Source of the DNA: Volvox africanus
Lineage: Eukaryota > Chlorophyta > Chlorophyceae > Chlamydomonadales > Volvocaceae
NCBI GenBank assembly: GCA_030268105.1
Contig: BSDZ01000048.1
Location: 124,001 to 188,000, forward strand
Length of the DNA stretch: 64,000 nt
Direction: 5' to 3'
Position 1 is the first letter of the stretch; each line of letters starts with the position of its first letter. A model generated the notes under the pieces. That model was not told where the DNA came from, made no database searches, and saw nothing but the letters and a program-made list of their open reading frames with translations. Shown here one piece after another: positions 26,701 to 38,087 of the stretch. The position numbers and the translations under genes are program-made.

Positions 26701-29131
26701 TTCCGGCATTCGCATGATGTAAGGGTCCGAATAACGATATTTGGTTGCAAGGCATGTATCGTGACGGGTGCGGCGCTCTCAACGTGTGCTGTAATGAAGT
26801 AATATTATATCAAATAATATTACTTATCGTTTTGTAGCACGAGCATAATGCGCACTTCAATGATTCGGGATTTCATGCATGCTAGGCGGATTTGCCATGA
26901 TGCGATGTCGCGATGGATAATGGTGTCATGCCAAATGCATATATAAATATATACGAATACATTTATATCATGCAAGTTCATTCATATGCATTGATCGTTC
27001 ATGCGTTCATCAAGATAGCACTTCGCCTCGTAGGGTCGCATCGACCTATGCATCGGCGGAAAACGAACCGTAGCACAACAGAGGACCCCTTCTTGCCGAA
27101 GTGGGATTGCAAGCGCTCCGAGCTGGAGTGTCGGAAGACGGCCAATGTGTGCTGGAGGTGTACGGTGGACCACCTCACGAAGGATTGCCCATTGTTGCCG
27201 CCTTTGGCCGTGTGACCAAGGTAGGGCATTGCCCGGATGTGGAGTTGATTCCACCCGGAATGCTGAACAAACGTGTAGTTGGTGGTCGTTTGTATGACAA
27301 GCTATGAAGGCATTGTTGTCTTCTGGTCCTTGAAAGGTGCAGTTATGTTCATCCCCTCATCTTTATGTGAGCTGTTCGTACAGCTTACTTTGTACAGGAG
27401 TATTCTTTAGTCCTGGGCGGGCTCCATATGAGTACTTTAAGAATATAGGTTCAAATATACATTTTAATATCTTACAGATTCGACCAACTTATCTTCAAAG
27501 CAAGATATTACTAATGGGCTTTTCCCTCCATCTTCTTTAGGAATCATAGTAATTCTTGCGGTTTAGAATTGTATTGACTTCGTCGGATTCTGGTAAGGAG
27601 CAAGCTTAAATTTGCTTTTAATTTCTTCACCATATTCCTCTTTAGTTATACCATCTGTGCCTACAGCTTTCTTACTAACGCTGTTCCTCAATATTGTTCT
27701 GCAAGCATCTCTAAATCAATAATATGTCCGATATTATTGAACTTCATTTCTTGATTTTGTGATGCTAACAACTTTATACGCTCAAGTTTTGTTAACCATG
27801 TTTCTCTGTCTTTGCTGTGTACAGTCATTGTTTCCCTTTACGTTCTTACCTTTCTGCCAACCTTTGCTCCACTCCCATTACGGAGCTTCATCGCTTATAC
27901 TACGGCTGACTAAGCCATCCTTACACCATCTTCAAAGCCTTAATGTTTCGGCACTTGTACTTTGAATACTTACTTGTTAGATAAGAGTTATAAGGACTTT
28001 CCCAAGTTCTGTCATTAATCTTTGTAAATTCGCCAACACCTGAGACCCCGGTGGTTGAAGACTATTGGATTTTCGCTAGTTTGACCTCCTGTCTTCTATT
28101 GCTTGCTATCTTGTGTACAATATCAGCTTCCACTACCAAGACACTTTTCGGGGCTATACCGCGCTCATCGTTTGACTTCGGCTCGGATACTTTGCTATCT
28201 ACGCTTTGTCGAGTAGGTTACCCATCTCAACGCAAGACATGTCAATATCCAGACACCGCTGCATGTGGTTTGTTCCCTGCCTATAGCCAGCGCAAGGCTG
28301 AGGCTATTGAGACGTAGACTATCAGACATTAGGAAGCCTGACGTAATAACAAGAAAGTATACGTTACATATTATCTGATAGTAAAGAAGTCCGAATAGTT
28401 CGTTCTGGAGTCGGCACATATACTTGCGCGTATAGCACTACAAACAGTACGAACGCGGGTATGAACGCGAGTACAGCTACAACAGCGGAATCCTTATAGC
28501 GATCTCCAACTGTTGACTCGTCGACTTGACCGTCGAGTGGGTGCTGATGACATTGTTGCTCAAGATGTGGTCTTCCTCCCTTGCTCGTATCCAACCAGCA
28601 CTCCTTTCTTACTCACGGGTTGCAGCTTGTTCCGCTTTTCCTCTTGGCACATGTGCGTATGCGGTACTGCCGAAAATGTTGTACCTCTCGTTCGCGTTTG
28701 CTCATAAGTATCTGCACGTCTGGAGACTTTCGACACCGATGCGCGAGCACTTGCAAGTACAGCAAGGCAAGCGCAAGCAAACAGAGACAGCGGAAGACTT
28801 CAAGACGAAGGGAGATATAACTTACAGTCTTACAGATCGGAACGATGCAATGGACGAAATCAACGTCAGCGCCGGAAGCAAGCAATCATCACGCGGCGGT
28901 GATTAGCGAAGTTCAGGCTTAGCTCGGGCTAAGTAGAATAGCGTATAGCAATAGTAATATAGAACACACGAGTGTTCTCCGGCATCGAATGTCTATCTCT
29001 TGTTTAGCCGTCCTCGCATCTGTTATACTCGCAGTATCGCAATGCCGTACGATTCACATTAGGAGGCCGATCCTAGATGTGACAACCCTACTGCGTATAG
29101 GCAATGTCCAAGCATAACAATCTATAAGCCT
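26701..29131. repeat. Array unit 12 (B-type, degenerate)
   Basis: The first differences from the identical block are C to A changes near 27299 and 27341. Many indels follow, and they break the RT fragment beyond recognition as a single frame. Confidence 0.93.
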
Positions 29132-31563
29132 TTCCGGCATTCGCATGATGTAAGGGTCCGAATAACGATATTTGGTTGCAAGGCATGTATCGTGACGGGT
29201 GCGGCACTCTCAACGTGTGCTGTAATGAAGTGCTGTAATATTATATCAAATAATATTACTTATCGTTTTGTAGCACGAGCATAATGCGCACTTCAATGAT
29301 TCGGGATTTCATGCATGCTAGGCGGATTTGCCATGATGCGATGTCGCGATGGATAATGGTGTCATGCCAAATGCATATATAAATATATACGAATACATTT
29401 ATATCATGCAAGTTCATTCATATGCATTGATCGTTCATGCGTTCATCAAGATAGCACTTCGCCTCGTAGGGTCGCATCGACCTATGCATCGGCGGAAAAC
29501 GAACCGTAGCACAACAGAGGACCCCTTCTTGCCGAAGTGGGATTGCAAGCGCTCCGAGCTGGAGTGTCGGAAGACGGCCAATGTGTGCTGGAGGTGTACG
29601 GTGGACCACCTCACGAAGGATTGCCCATTGTTGCCGCCTTTGGCCGTGTGACCAAGGTAGGGCATTGCCCGGATGTGGAGTTGATTCCACCCGGAATGCT
29701 GAACAAACGTGTAGTTGGTGGTCGTTTGTATGACCAGCTATGAAGGCATTGTTGTCTTCTGGTCCTTGAAAGGTGCCGTTATGTTCATCCCCTCATCTTT
29801 ATGTGAGCTGTTCGTACAGCTTACTTTGTACAGGAGTATTCTTTAGTCCTGGGCGGGCTCCATATGAGTACTTTAAGAATATAGGTTCAAATATACATTT
29901 TAATATCTTACAGATTCGACCAACTTATCTTCAAAGCAAGATATTACTAATGGGCTTTTCCCTCCATCTTCTTTAGGAATCATAGTCATTCTTGCAGGTT
30001 TAGAATTGTATTGACTTCGTCGGATTCTGGTAAGGAGCAAGCTTAAATTTGCTTTTAATTCTTCCCATATTCCTCTTTAGTTATACCATCTGTGCCTACA
30101 GCTTTCTTACTACGCTGTTCCTCATATTGTTCTGCAAGCATCTCTAAATCAATAATATGTCCGATATTATTGAACTTCATTTCTTGATTTTGTGATGCTA
30201 ACAACTTTATACGCTCAAGTTTTGTTAACCTGTTTCTCTGTCTTTGCTGTGTACAGTCATTGTTTCCCTTTTACGTTCTTACCTTTCTGCCAACCCTTTG
30301 CTCCACTCCCATTACGGAGGCTTCATCGCTACTACGGCTGACTAAGCCATCCTTACACCATCTTCAAAGCCTTATGTTTCGGCACTTGTACTTTGAATAC
30401 TTACTTGTTAGATAAGAGTTATAAGGACTTCCCAAGTTCTGTCATTAATCTTTGTAAATTCGCCAACACCTGAGACCCCGGTGGTTGAAGACTATTGGAT
30501 TTTCGCTAGTTTGACCTCCTGTCTTCTATTGCTTGCTATCTTGTGTACAATATCAGCTTCCACTACCAATACACTTTCGGGGCTATACCGCGCTCATCGT
30601 TTGACTTCGGCTCGGATACTTTGCTATCTACGCTTTGTCGAGTAGGTTACCCATCTCAACGCAAGACATGTCAATATCCAGACACCGCTGCATGTGTTTT
30701 GTTCCCTGCCTATAGCCAGCGCAAGGCTGAGGCTATTGAGACGTAGACTATCAGACATTAGGAAGCTGACGTAATAACAAGAAAGTATACGTTACATATT
30801 AATCTGATAGTAAAGAAGTCCGAATAGTTCGTTCTGGAGTCGGCACATATACTTGCGCGTATAGCACTACAAACAGTACGAACGCGGGTATGAACGCGAG
30901 GTACAGCTACAACAGCGGAATCCTTATAGCGATCTCCAACTGTTGACTCGTCGAACTTGACCGTCGAGTGGGTGCTGATGACATTGTTGCTCAAGATGTG
31001 GTCTTCCTCCCTTGCTCGTATCCAACCAGCACTCCTTTCTTACTCACGGGTTGCAGCTTGTTCCGCTTTTCCTTTGGCACATGTGCGTATGCGGTACTGC
31101 CGAAAATGTTGTACCCTCTCGTTCGCGTTTGCTCATAAGTATCTGCACGTCTGGAGACTATTCGACACCGATGCGCGAGCACTTGCAAGTACAGCAAGGC
31201 AAGCGCAAGCAAACAGAGACAGCGGAAGACTTCAAGACGAAGGGAGATATAACTTACAGTCTTACAGATCGGAACGATGCAATGGACGAAATCAACGTCA
31301 GCGCCGGAAGCAAGCAATCATCACGCGGCGGTGATTAGCGAAGTTCAGGCTTAGCTCGGGCTAAGTAGAATAGCGTATAGCAATAGTAATATAGAACACA
31401 CGAGTGTTCTCCGGCATCGAATGTCTATCTCTTGTTTAGCCGTCCTCGCATCTGTTATACTCGCAGTATCGCAATGCCGTACGATTCACATTAGGAGGCC
31501 GATCCTAGATGTGACAACCCTACTGCGTATAGGCAATGTCCAAGCATAACAATCTATAAGCCT
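29132..31563. repeat. Array unit 13 (B-type, degenerate)
   Basis: A 5-base duplication (GCTGT) near 29231 interrupts the left arm of the LTR palindrome. Single-base losses near 30060 and 30232 disrupt the RT fragment. Confidence 0.93.
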
Positions 31564-33984
31564 TTCCGGCATTCGCATGATGTAAGGGTCCGAATAACGA
31601 TATTTGGTTGCAAGGCATGTATCGTGACGGGTGCGGCGCTCTCAACGTGTGCTGTAATGAAGTAATATTATATCAAATAATATTACTTATCGTTTTGTAG
31701 CACGAGCATAATGCGCACTTCAATGATTCGGGATTTCATGCATGCTAGGCGGATTTGCCATGATGCGATGTCGCGATGGATAATGGTGTCATGCCAAATG
31801 CATATATAAATATATACGAATACATTTATATCATGCAAGTTCATTCATATGCATTGATCGTTCATGCGTTCATCAAGATAGCACTTCGCCTCGTAGGGTC
31901 GCATCGACCTATGCATCGGCGGAAAACGAACCGTAGCACAACAGAGGACCCCTTCTTGCCGAAGTGGGATTGCAAGCGCTCCGAGCTGGAGTGTCGGAAG
32001 ACGGCCAATGTGTGCTGGAGGTGTACGGTGGACCACCTCACGAAGGATTGCCCATTGTTGCCGCCTTTGGCCGTGTGACCAAGGTAGGGCATTGCCCGGA
32101 TGTGGAGTTGATTCCACCCGGAATGCTGAACAAACGTGTAGTTGGTGGTCGTTTGTATGACCAGCTATGAAGGCATTGTTGTCTTCTGGTCCTTGAAAGG
32201 TGCCGTTATGTTCATCCCCTCATCTTTATGTGAGCTGTTCGTACAGCTTACTTTGTACAGGAGTATTCTTTAGTCCTGGGCGGGCTCCATATGAGTACTT
32301 TAAGAATATAGGTTCAAATATACATTTTAATATCTTACAGATTCGACCAACTTATCTTCAAAGCAAGATATTACTAATGGGCTTTTCCCTCCATCTTCTT
32401 TAGGAATCATAGTAATTCTTGCAGGTTTAGAATTGTATTGACTTCGTCGGATTCTGGTAAGGAGCAAGCTTAAATTTGCTTTTAATTTCTTCCCATATTC
32501 CTCTTTAGTTATACCATCTGTGCCTACAGCTTTCTTACTACGCTGTTCCTCATATTGTTCTGCAAGCATCTCTAAATCAATAATATGTCCGATATTATTG
32601 AACTTCATTTCTTGATTTTGTGATGCTAACAACTTATACGCTCAAGTTTTTTAACCATGTTTCTCTGTCTTTGCTGTGTACAGTCATTGTTTCCCTTTTA
32701 CGTTCTTACCTTTCTGCCAACCCTTTGCTCCACTCCCATTACGGAGCTTCATCGCTACTACGGCTGACTAAGCCATCCTTACACCATCTTCAAAGCCTTA
32801 TGTTTCGGCACTTGTACTTTGAATACTTACTTGTTAGATAAGAGTTATAAGGACTTCCCAAGTTCTGTCATTAATCTTTGTAAATTCGCCAACACCTGAG
32901 ACCCCGGTGGTTGAAGACTATTGGATTTTCGCTAGTTTGACCTCCTGTCTTCTATTGCTTGCTATCTTGTGTACAATATCAGCTTCCACTACCAATACAC
33001 TTTCGGGGCTATACCGCGCTCATCGTTTGACTTCGGCTCGGATACTTTGCTATCTACGCTTTGTCGAGTAGGTTACCCATCTCAACGCAAGACATGTCAA
33101 TATCCAGACACCGCTGCATGTGTTTTGTTCCCTGCCTATAGCCAGCGCAAGGCTGAGGCTATTGAGACGTAGACTATCAGACATTAGGAAGCCTGACGTA
33201 ATAACAAGAAAGTATACGTTACATATTATCTGATAGTAAAGAAGTCCGAATAGTTCGTTCTGGAGTCGGCACATATACTTGCGCGTATAGCACTACAAAC
33301 AGTACGAACGCGGGTATGAACGCGAGTACAGCTACAACAGCGGAATCCTTATAGCGATCTCCAACTGTTGACTCGTCGAACTTGACCGTCGAGTGGGTGC
33401 TGATGACATTGTTGCTCAAGATGTGGTCTTCCTCCCTTGCTCGTATCCAACCAGCACTCCTTTCTTACTCAGGGTTGCAGCTTGTTCCGCTTTTCCTTTG
33501 GCACATGTGCGTATGCGGTACTGCCGAAAATGTTGTACCTCTCGTTCGCGTTTGCTCATAAGTATCTGCACGTCTGGAGACTTTCGACCCGATGCGCGAG
33601 CACTTGCAAGTACAGCAAGGCAAGCGCAAGCAAACAGAGACAGCGGAAGACTTCAAGACGAAGGGAGATATAACTTACAGTCTTACAGATCGGAACGATG
33701 CAATGGACGAAATCAACGTCAGCGCCGGAAGCAAGCAATCATCACGCGGCGGTGATTAGCGAAGTTCAGGCTTAGCTCGGGCTAAGTAGAATAGCGTATA
33801 GCAATAGTAATATAGAACACACGAGTGTTCTCCGGCATCGAATGTCTATCTCTTGTTTAGCCGTCCTCGCATCTGTTATACTCGCAGTATCGCAATGCCG
33901 TACGATTCACATTAGGAGGCCGATCCTAGATGTGACAACCCTACTGCGTATAGGCAATGTCCAAGCATAACAATCTATAAGCCT
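31564..33984. repeat. Array unit 14 (B-type, small deletions)
   Basis: 2421 bp. Single-base losses are seen near 32635, 33472 and 33590; the rest follows the B consensus. Confidence 0.93.
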
Positions 33985-36169
33985 TTCCGGCATTCGCATG
34001 ATGTAAGGGTCCGAATAACGATATTTGGTTGCAAGGCATGTATCGTGACGGGTGCGGCGCTCTCAACGTGTGCTGTAATGAAGTAATATTATATCAAATA
34101 ATATTACTTATCGTTTTGTAGCACGAGCATAATGCGCACTTCAATGATTCGGGATTTCATGCATGCTAGGCGGATTTGCCATGATGCGATGTCGCGATGG
34201 ATAATGGTGTCATGCCAAATGCATATATAAATATATACGAATACATTTATATCATGCAAGTTCATTCATATGCATTGATCGTTCATGCGTTCATCAAGAT
34301 AGCACTTCGCCTCGTAGGGTCGCATCGACCTATGCATCGGCGGAAACGAACCGTAGCACAACAGAGGACCCCTTCTTGCCGAAGTGGGATTGCAAGCGCT
34401 CCGAGCTGGAGTGTCGGAAGACGGCCAATGTGTGCTGGAGGTGTACGGTGGACCACCTCACGAAGGATTGCCCATTGTTGCCGCCTTTGGCCGTGTGACC
34501 AAGGTAGGCATTGCCCGGATGTGGAGTTGATTCCACCCGGAATGCTGAACAAACGTGTAGTTGGTGGTCGTTTGTATGACCAGCTATGAAGGCATTGTTG
34601 TCTTCTGGTCCTTGAAAGGTGCCGTTATGTTCATCCCCTCATCTTTATGTGAGCTGTTCGTACAGCTTACTTTGTACAGGAGTATTCTTTAGTCCTGGGC
34701 GGGCTCCATATGAGTACTTTAAGAATATAGGTTCAAATATACATTTTAATATCTTACAGATTCGACCAACTTATCTTCAAAGCAAGATATTACTAATGGG
34801 CTTTTCCTCCATCTTCTTTAGGAATCATAGTATTCTTGCAGTTTAGAATTGTATTGACTTCGTCGGATTCTGGTAAGGAGCAAGCTTAAATTTGCTTTTA
34901 ATTTCTTCCCATATTCCTCTTTAGTTATACCATCTGTGCCTACAGCTTTCTTACTACGCTGTTCCTCATATTGTTCTGCAAGCATCTCTAAATCAATAAT
35001 ATGTCCGATATTATTGAACTTCATTTCTTGATTTTGTGATGCTAACAACTTTATACGCTCAAGTTTTTTTAACCATGTTTCTCTGTCTTTGCTGTGTACA
35101 GTCATTGTTTCCCTTTTACGTTCTTACCTTTCTGCCAACCCTTTGCTCCACTCCCATTACGGAGCTTCATCGCTACTACGGCTGACTAAGCCATCCTTAC
35201 ACCATCTTCAAAGCCTTATGTTTCGGCACTTGTACTTTGAATACTTACTTGTTAGATAAGAGTTATAAGGACTTCCAAGTTCTGTCATTAATCTTTGTAA
35301 ATTCGCCAACACCTGAGACCCCGGTGGTTGAAGACTATTGGATTTCGCTAGTTTGACCTCCTGTCTTCTATTGCTTGCTATCTTGTGTACAATATCAGCT
35401 TCCACTACCAATACACTTTCGGGGCTATACCGCGCTCATCGTTTGACTTCGGCTCGGATACTTTGCTATCTACGCTTTGTCGAGTAGGTTACCATCTCAA
35501 CGCAAGACATGTCAATATCCAGACACCGCTGCATGTGTTTTGTTCCCTGCCTATAGCCAGCGCAAGGCTGAGGCTATTGAGACGTAGACTATCAGACATT
35601 AGGAAGCCTGACGTAATAACAAGAAAGTATACGTTACATATTATCTGATAGTAAAGAAGTCCGAATAGTTCGTTCTGGAGTCGGCACATATACTTGCGCG
35701 TATAGCACTACAAACAGTACGAACGCGGGTATGAACGCGAGTACAGCTACAACAGCGGAATCCTTATAGCGATCTCCAACTGTTGACTCGTCGAACTTGA
35801 CCGTCGAGTGGGTGCTGATGACATTGTTGCTCAAGATGTGGTCTTCCTCCCTTGCTCGTATCCAACCAGCACTCCTTTCTTACTCACGGGTTGCAGCTTG
35901 TTCCGCTTTTCCTTTGGCACATGTGCGTATGCGGTACTGCCGAAAATGTTGTACCTCTCGTTCGCGTTTGCTCATAAGTATCTGCACGTCTGGAGACTTT
36001 CGACACCGATGCGCGAGCACTTGCAAGTACAGCAAGGCAAGCGCAAGCAACAGAGACAGCGGAAGACTTCAAGACGAAGGGAGATATAACTTACAGTCTT
36101 ACAGATCGGAACGATGCATGGACGAAAATCAACGTCAGCGCCGGAAGCAAGCAATCATCACGCGGCGTG
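33985..36169. repeat. Array unit 15 (B-type, truncated last unit)
   Basis: B-type bases with several single-base losses, for example near 34346, 34508, 34832 and 35343. The unit runs into the antisense LTR that starts at 35947 and becomes divergent after about 36169. Confidence 0.9.
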
Positions 36170-36312
36170 ATGCGATTGCTTGCTCGGGCTGAGGCGAATA
36201 GCGTATAGCAATAGTTCTATAGAAACACGAAGTGTTCTCCTTCATCGAATGTCTATCTCTTGTTTGCCGTCCTTGCATTGCTATACTCGCAGTATCGCAA
36301 TGCGTACGATTC
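36170..36312 (-). repeat. Divergent end of the array: antisense LTR remnant
   Basis: The sequence still aligns with the antisense LTR but with many substitutions and small gaps compared with every other copy, for example near 36175-36195, 36220-36245 and 36265-36285. It stops after 'gtacgattcac' and switches to the opposite-strand LTR tail, sharing only the dinucleotide AC at the join. Confidence 0.75.
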
Positions 36313-36345
36313 ACTTATGAGCAAACGCGAACGAGAGGTACAACA
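36313..36345 (+). repeat. 5' LTR remnant of element A (last ~33 bp)
   Basis: It matches the final bases of the 3' LTR (42993-43025), ending GAGGTACAACA. The remaining ~800 bp of the 5' LTR is replaced by array sequence containing the same LTR in the opposite direction. Confidence 0.85.
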
Positions 36346-36403
36346 ATTTGGTATCGAGACAGGTTCGTTGCCTAACTGTCTCTCTCTGTCTAATCGGAAG
36401 TAG
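36317..36403 (+). CDS. Possible upstream ORF, 28 codons
   Basis: An ATG in the LTR tail opens 28 codons that cross the PBS and end at TAG 36401-36403. The frame is kept in the minus-strand copy at 50500-50586. It may be a leader uORF or mere chance; nothing shows that it is translated. Confidence 0.2.
   Translation: MSKREREVQQFGIETGSLPNCLSLSNRK
36349..36363 (+). other. Primer binding site (PBS) of element A
   Basis: TGGTATCGAGACAGG begins 4 nt after the LTR end. Its first seven bases match the TGGTATC start of the initiator-Met tRNA PBS common in Ty3/gypsy elements, but later bases differ, so the primer tRNA is uncertain. The copies near 50541-50554 (TGGTATCAAGACAG) and 51843-51856 show one variable base. 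Confidence 0.65.
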
Positions 36404-36412
36404 GTTCTTTCT

Positions 36413-36847
36413 ATGGCGAGTTCCAGCGACGAACCACGAGGACCGCTAGATACTTTTGCCGAAGACCTAGGCCGCGCCGTTTTGGACGCCGCCGCTTCCG
36501 GTTTGTAATTGTTTAATTGCTTTTACTTAAGATTGCTGCACTTGTTGTGTAAGTGTACGCTCTGAGTTGCAGGTAATCTCAGTGCACCGGCATTGCTTGC
36601 CGCGGCGACTGAGACCGGCGTTCGTCCGGACCAGTTGGCGACTCTCATTGCTCAAACTACGGAGATCAGGACTCAGCTGGGCAATTACTTGCTGAGTTTG
36701 CTGAATCTTCTCAAGAGTACTGTCGGTAGGCTCACCAAATCGCTTTGTACTCTTGCCTTTGCGATAGAAGTCGGCTTCTATTACGCAAAACTAGGGTATC
36801 GTTTCGTGCTCCATGTCCGCGGAACACGACGATACGCCGCACACTAG
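36413..36847 (+). CDS. Leader ORF upstream of gag, with a 72-nt intron-like segment
   Basis: ATG 36413 opens 29 codons (MASSSDEPRGPL...) and then hits a stop. Removing 36501-36572, which starts GTTTGT and ends GTTGCAG, joins the frame to 90 further codons ending at TAG 36845-36847, for a predicted 120 residues. The C-terminal half is rich in Leu and aromatic residues (YLLSLLNLLK, then EVGFYYAKLGYRF). Its end overlaps the gag start at 36813 in another frame. I do not recognise the product; it could be an accessory protein or an N-terminal Gag extension. Two minus-strand copies (50066-50490 and 51382-51792) keep the same ORF and the intron-like segment. Retention shows that the RNA which was reverse-transcribed was unspliced at this site, or that the segment is not an intron. 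Splicing is inference. Confidence 0.5.
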
Positions 36848-38048
36848 CCTAGCTAGCCAACCCGATTTCGTTGTAGCTGCTAGAGCGCCGGATAGAGGTC
36901 TTGAGACTGTTGGCGCGCGAGCCACTCAAGAGCCCCTTTTCCTTCAGACCCCTGCTCACTTAATTGTGCCGCATTCAGCAGTGAACACGAATATGGACAA
37001 CACTGCTGGACCAAGGGTTCTGCCATTACCTCAAGCTCGAGGGCATGATGACATCCCTGAGGTGATGAGATTGTCGATTCCCGTTCCTAGGCTCAATATT
37101 TCGCTGACCGACAAGACACCAGGGCATAGCATAGCCGATGCAACTCGTGCGTACGTGCGTGACGCTAAAAAGTACCTCCAAGCTGTTCATGGTGGCGACA
37201 ATGACGGTATCAGGTGTCTCTTCGTTGGTAACACCCTCGAGGGCGCAGCGAAGGACTGGTATCGCAATTGGACCAACGCCCGGGGCAGCTATACTTTTGA
37301 CGAGTTAGTCGCCGCTTTGCTCGCACGATTCGCTACTGAGGTTCAAGCACGCGATGTGGAAGCTCGTAACGTTTTGGCAGCGGGTAGCTACCACATGCGT
37401 CGGGATGAAAATGTACCTGCGTACCAGTCACGCTTCGAAGCACTTGTGACTCCCATTGCTGACCTCACCGAATCTGAGCGTGTCTTTTGGTTTAGGCGAG
37501 GCCTAACGAAACTTTTGGCTAAATGGTGCGCCACTGACTTGGTTGGAGCGCAGATCAAGTCGTATGACGCGTTGGTCGCTTTTGCTAAGGGCGCGGAGAT
37601 ACGACTTCTTGCCGGCGAGGAAGAAGTCAAGTCTGCCCCTCGTGCAAATGCCGTGCAAGTGCAGGATCCGCTTGGGGAAGCTGTGGCTCTCGACCAGGAC
37701 CTCGGCGCGACCCGCCCCACGCCTACTGCCGCGACGCGACGCAGCAACGGGCAACGCAAGGCGCGCGGGGGCGCTAGCTCGGGTGTCCGTGGTACAGGAG
37801 GGGCAGGTCCGAGCTCGGACCCAGCTAGGAACAGGAAGCGTGGTGGTGCGCCGTCGTCGGCAGCCGCACAGCGTTCCGACCCCAACGCGAAGCGCACTCG
37901 TACGGACGACACATTTATGCCAAAATGGAATTGCAATCGTTCCGAATTCGAGCGTCGAAAGTTGGCCAACGTTTGTCTACGGTGTGCGGAGAGCCATTCT
38001 ACGAAGGATTGCCCTCTAATGCCGCCGTTTGTACCTCAGCCGAAATAG
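36813..38048 (+). CDS. gag: Gag polyprotein (capsid and zinc-knuckle nucleocapsid)
   Basis: A 411-residue structural protein expected to form the cytoplasmic virus-like particle and bind element RNA. Residues ~110-250 resemble the retrotransposon Gag domain, with LEGAAKDWYRNW and a later FWFRRGL segment. Residues ~300-375 are basic and rich in Gly, Ser and Arg. The C-terminus has one zinc knuckle, C388-X2-C391-X3-H395-X4-C400, one residue shorter between Cys and His than the usual CX2CX4HX4C. ATG 36813 is chosen because the frame is closed by TAG at 36792 upstream and no earlier ATG remains. It ends at TAG 38046-38048, after which the same frame stays open into pol. There is no internal stop or frameshift. 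A diverged zinc knuckle of the same form occurs in the array units. Confidence 0.9.
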   Translation: MSAEHDDTPHTSLASQPDFVVAARAPDRGLETVGARATQEPLFLQTPAHLIVPHSAVNTNMDNTAGPRVLPLPQARGHDDIPEVMRLSIPVPRLNISLTDKTPGHSIADATRAYVRDAKKYLQAVHGGDNDGIRCLFVGNTLEGAAKDWYRNWTNARGSYTFDELVAALLARFATEVQARDVEARNVLAAGSYHMRRDENVPAYQSRFEALVTPIADLTESERVFWFRRGLTKLLAKWCATDLVGAQIKSYDALVAFAKGAEIRLLAGEEEVKSAPRANAVQVQDPLGEAVALDQDLGATRPTPTAATRRSNGQRKARGGASSGVRGTGGAGPSSDPARNRKRGGAPSSAAAQRSDPNAKRTRTDDTFMPKWNCNRSEFERRKLANVCLRCAESHSTKDCPLMPPFVPQPK

Positions 38049-38087
38049 GGGCTTGCCCGGGTTCCTGCGGAGGGGGCTCTACCTGGG
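38046..38087 (+). promoter_or_regulatory. Candidate stop-codon readthrough signal: gag TAG plus hairpin
   Basis: TAG 38046-38048 is followed by a 7-nt spacer and a predicted hairpin. CCCGGG (38056-38061) pairs with CCTGGG (38082-38087), and TTCCT (38062-38066) pairs with AGGGG (38071-38075). The loop is GCGG and six bases bulge on the 3' side. Gag and pol are in one frame across this stop, as in gammaretroviruses, where a UAG is read through with help from a downstream structure. The diverged array copy keeps the TAG and has a different hairpin at the same place. That it works is inference. Confidence 0.6.

Larger units (their letters stand above)
1..36315. repeat. Tandem array of a ~2425-bp chimeric retroelement-derived unit, 15 copies
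   Basis: The same sequence recurs head to tail with unit starts at 1, 2427, 4853, 7296, 9726, 12151, 14576, 17001, 19426, 21851, 24276, 26701, 29132, 31564 and 33985. The array begins inside an LTR at the window edge, so it very likely extends to the left. In + order each unit holds the 3' part of an antisense LTR, a gypsy gag-pol junction piece, an insertion with an antisense bacterial-type RT, a second gypsy piece, an antisense copia fragment and the start of the next antisense LTR. The arrangement is one LTR per unit, as expected from unequal LTR recombination or amplification of a one-LTR circle; that origin is inference. No open frame spans a useful part of the unit. Confidence 0.97.

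Noticed and set aside
35634..35834. Hydrophobic minus-strand ORF in each unit (VLAFIPAFVLFVVLYAQVYV) as a membrane protein
   Set aside because: It begins inside the copia relic and ends in unassigned sequence; the hydrophobic run is likely chance.
1..36315. Ribosomal DNA or histone gene cluster as the source of the 2.4-kb repeat
   Set aside because: No rRNA-like or histone-like sequence was recognised; the content is retroelement-derived.
37388..37969. 193-codon minus-strand ORF opposite gag
   Set aside because: It is antisense to the intact, domain-bearing Gag frame in GC-rich sequence; no motif of its own.
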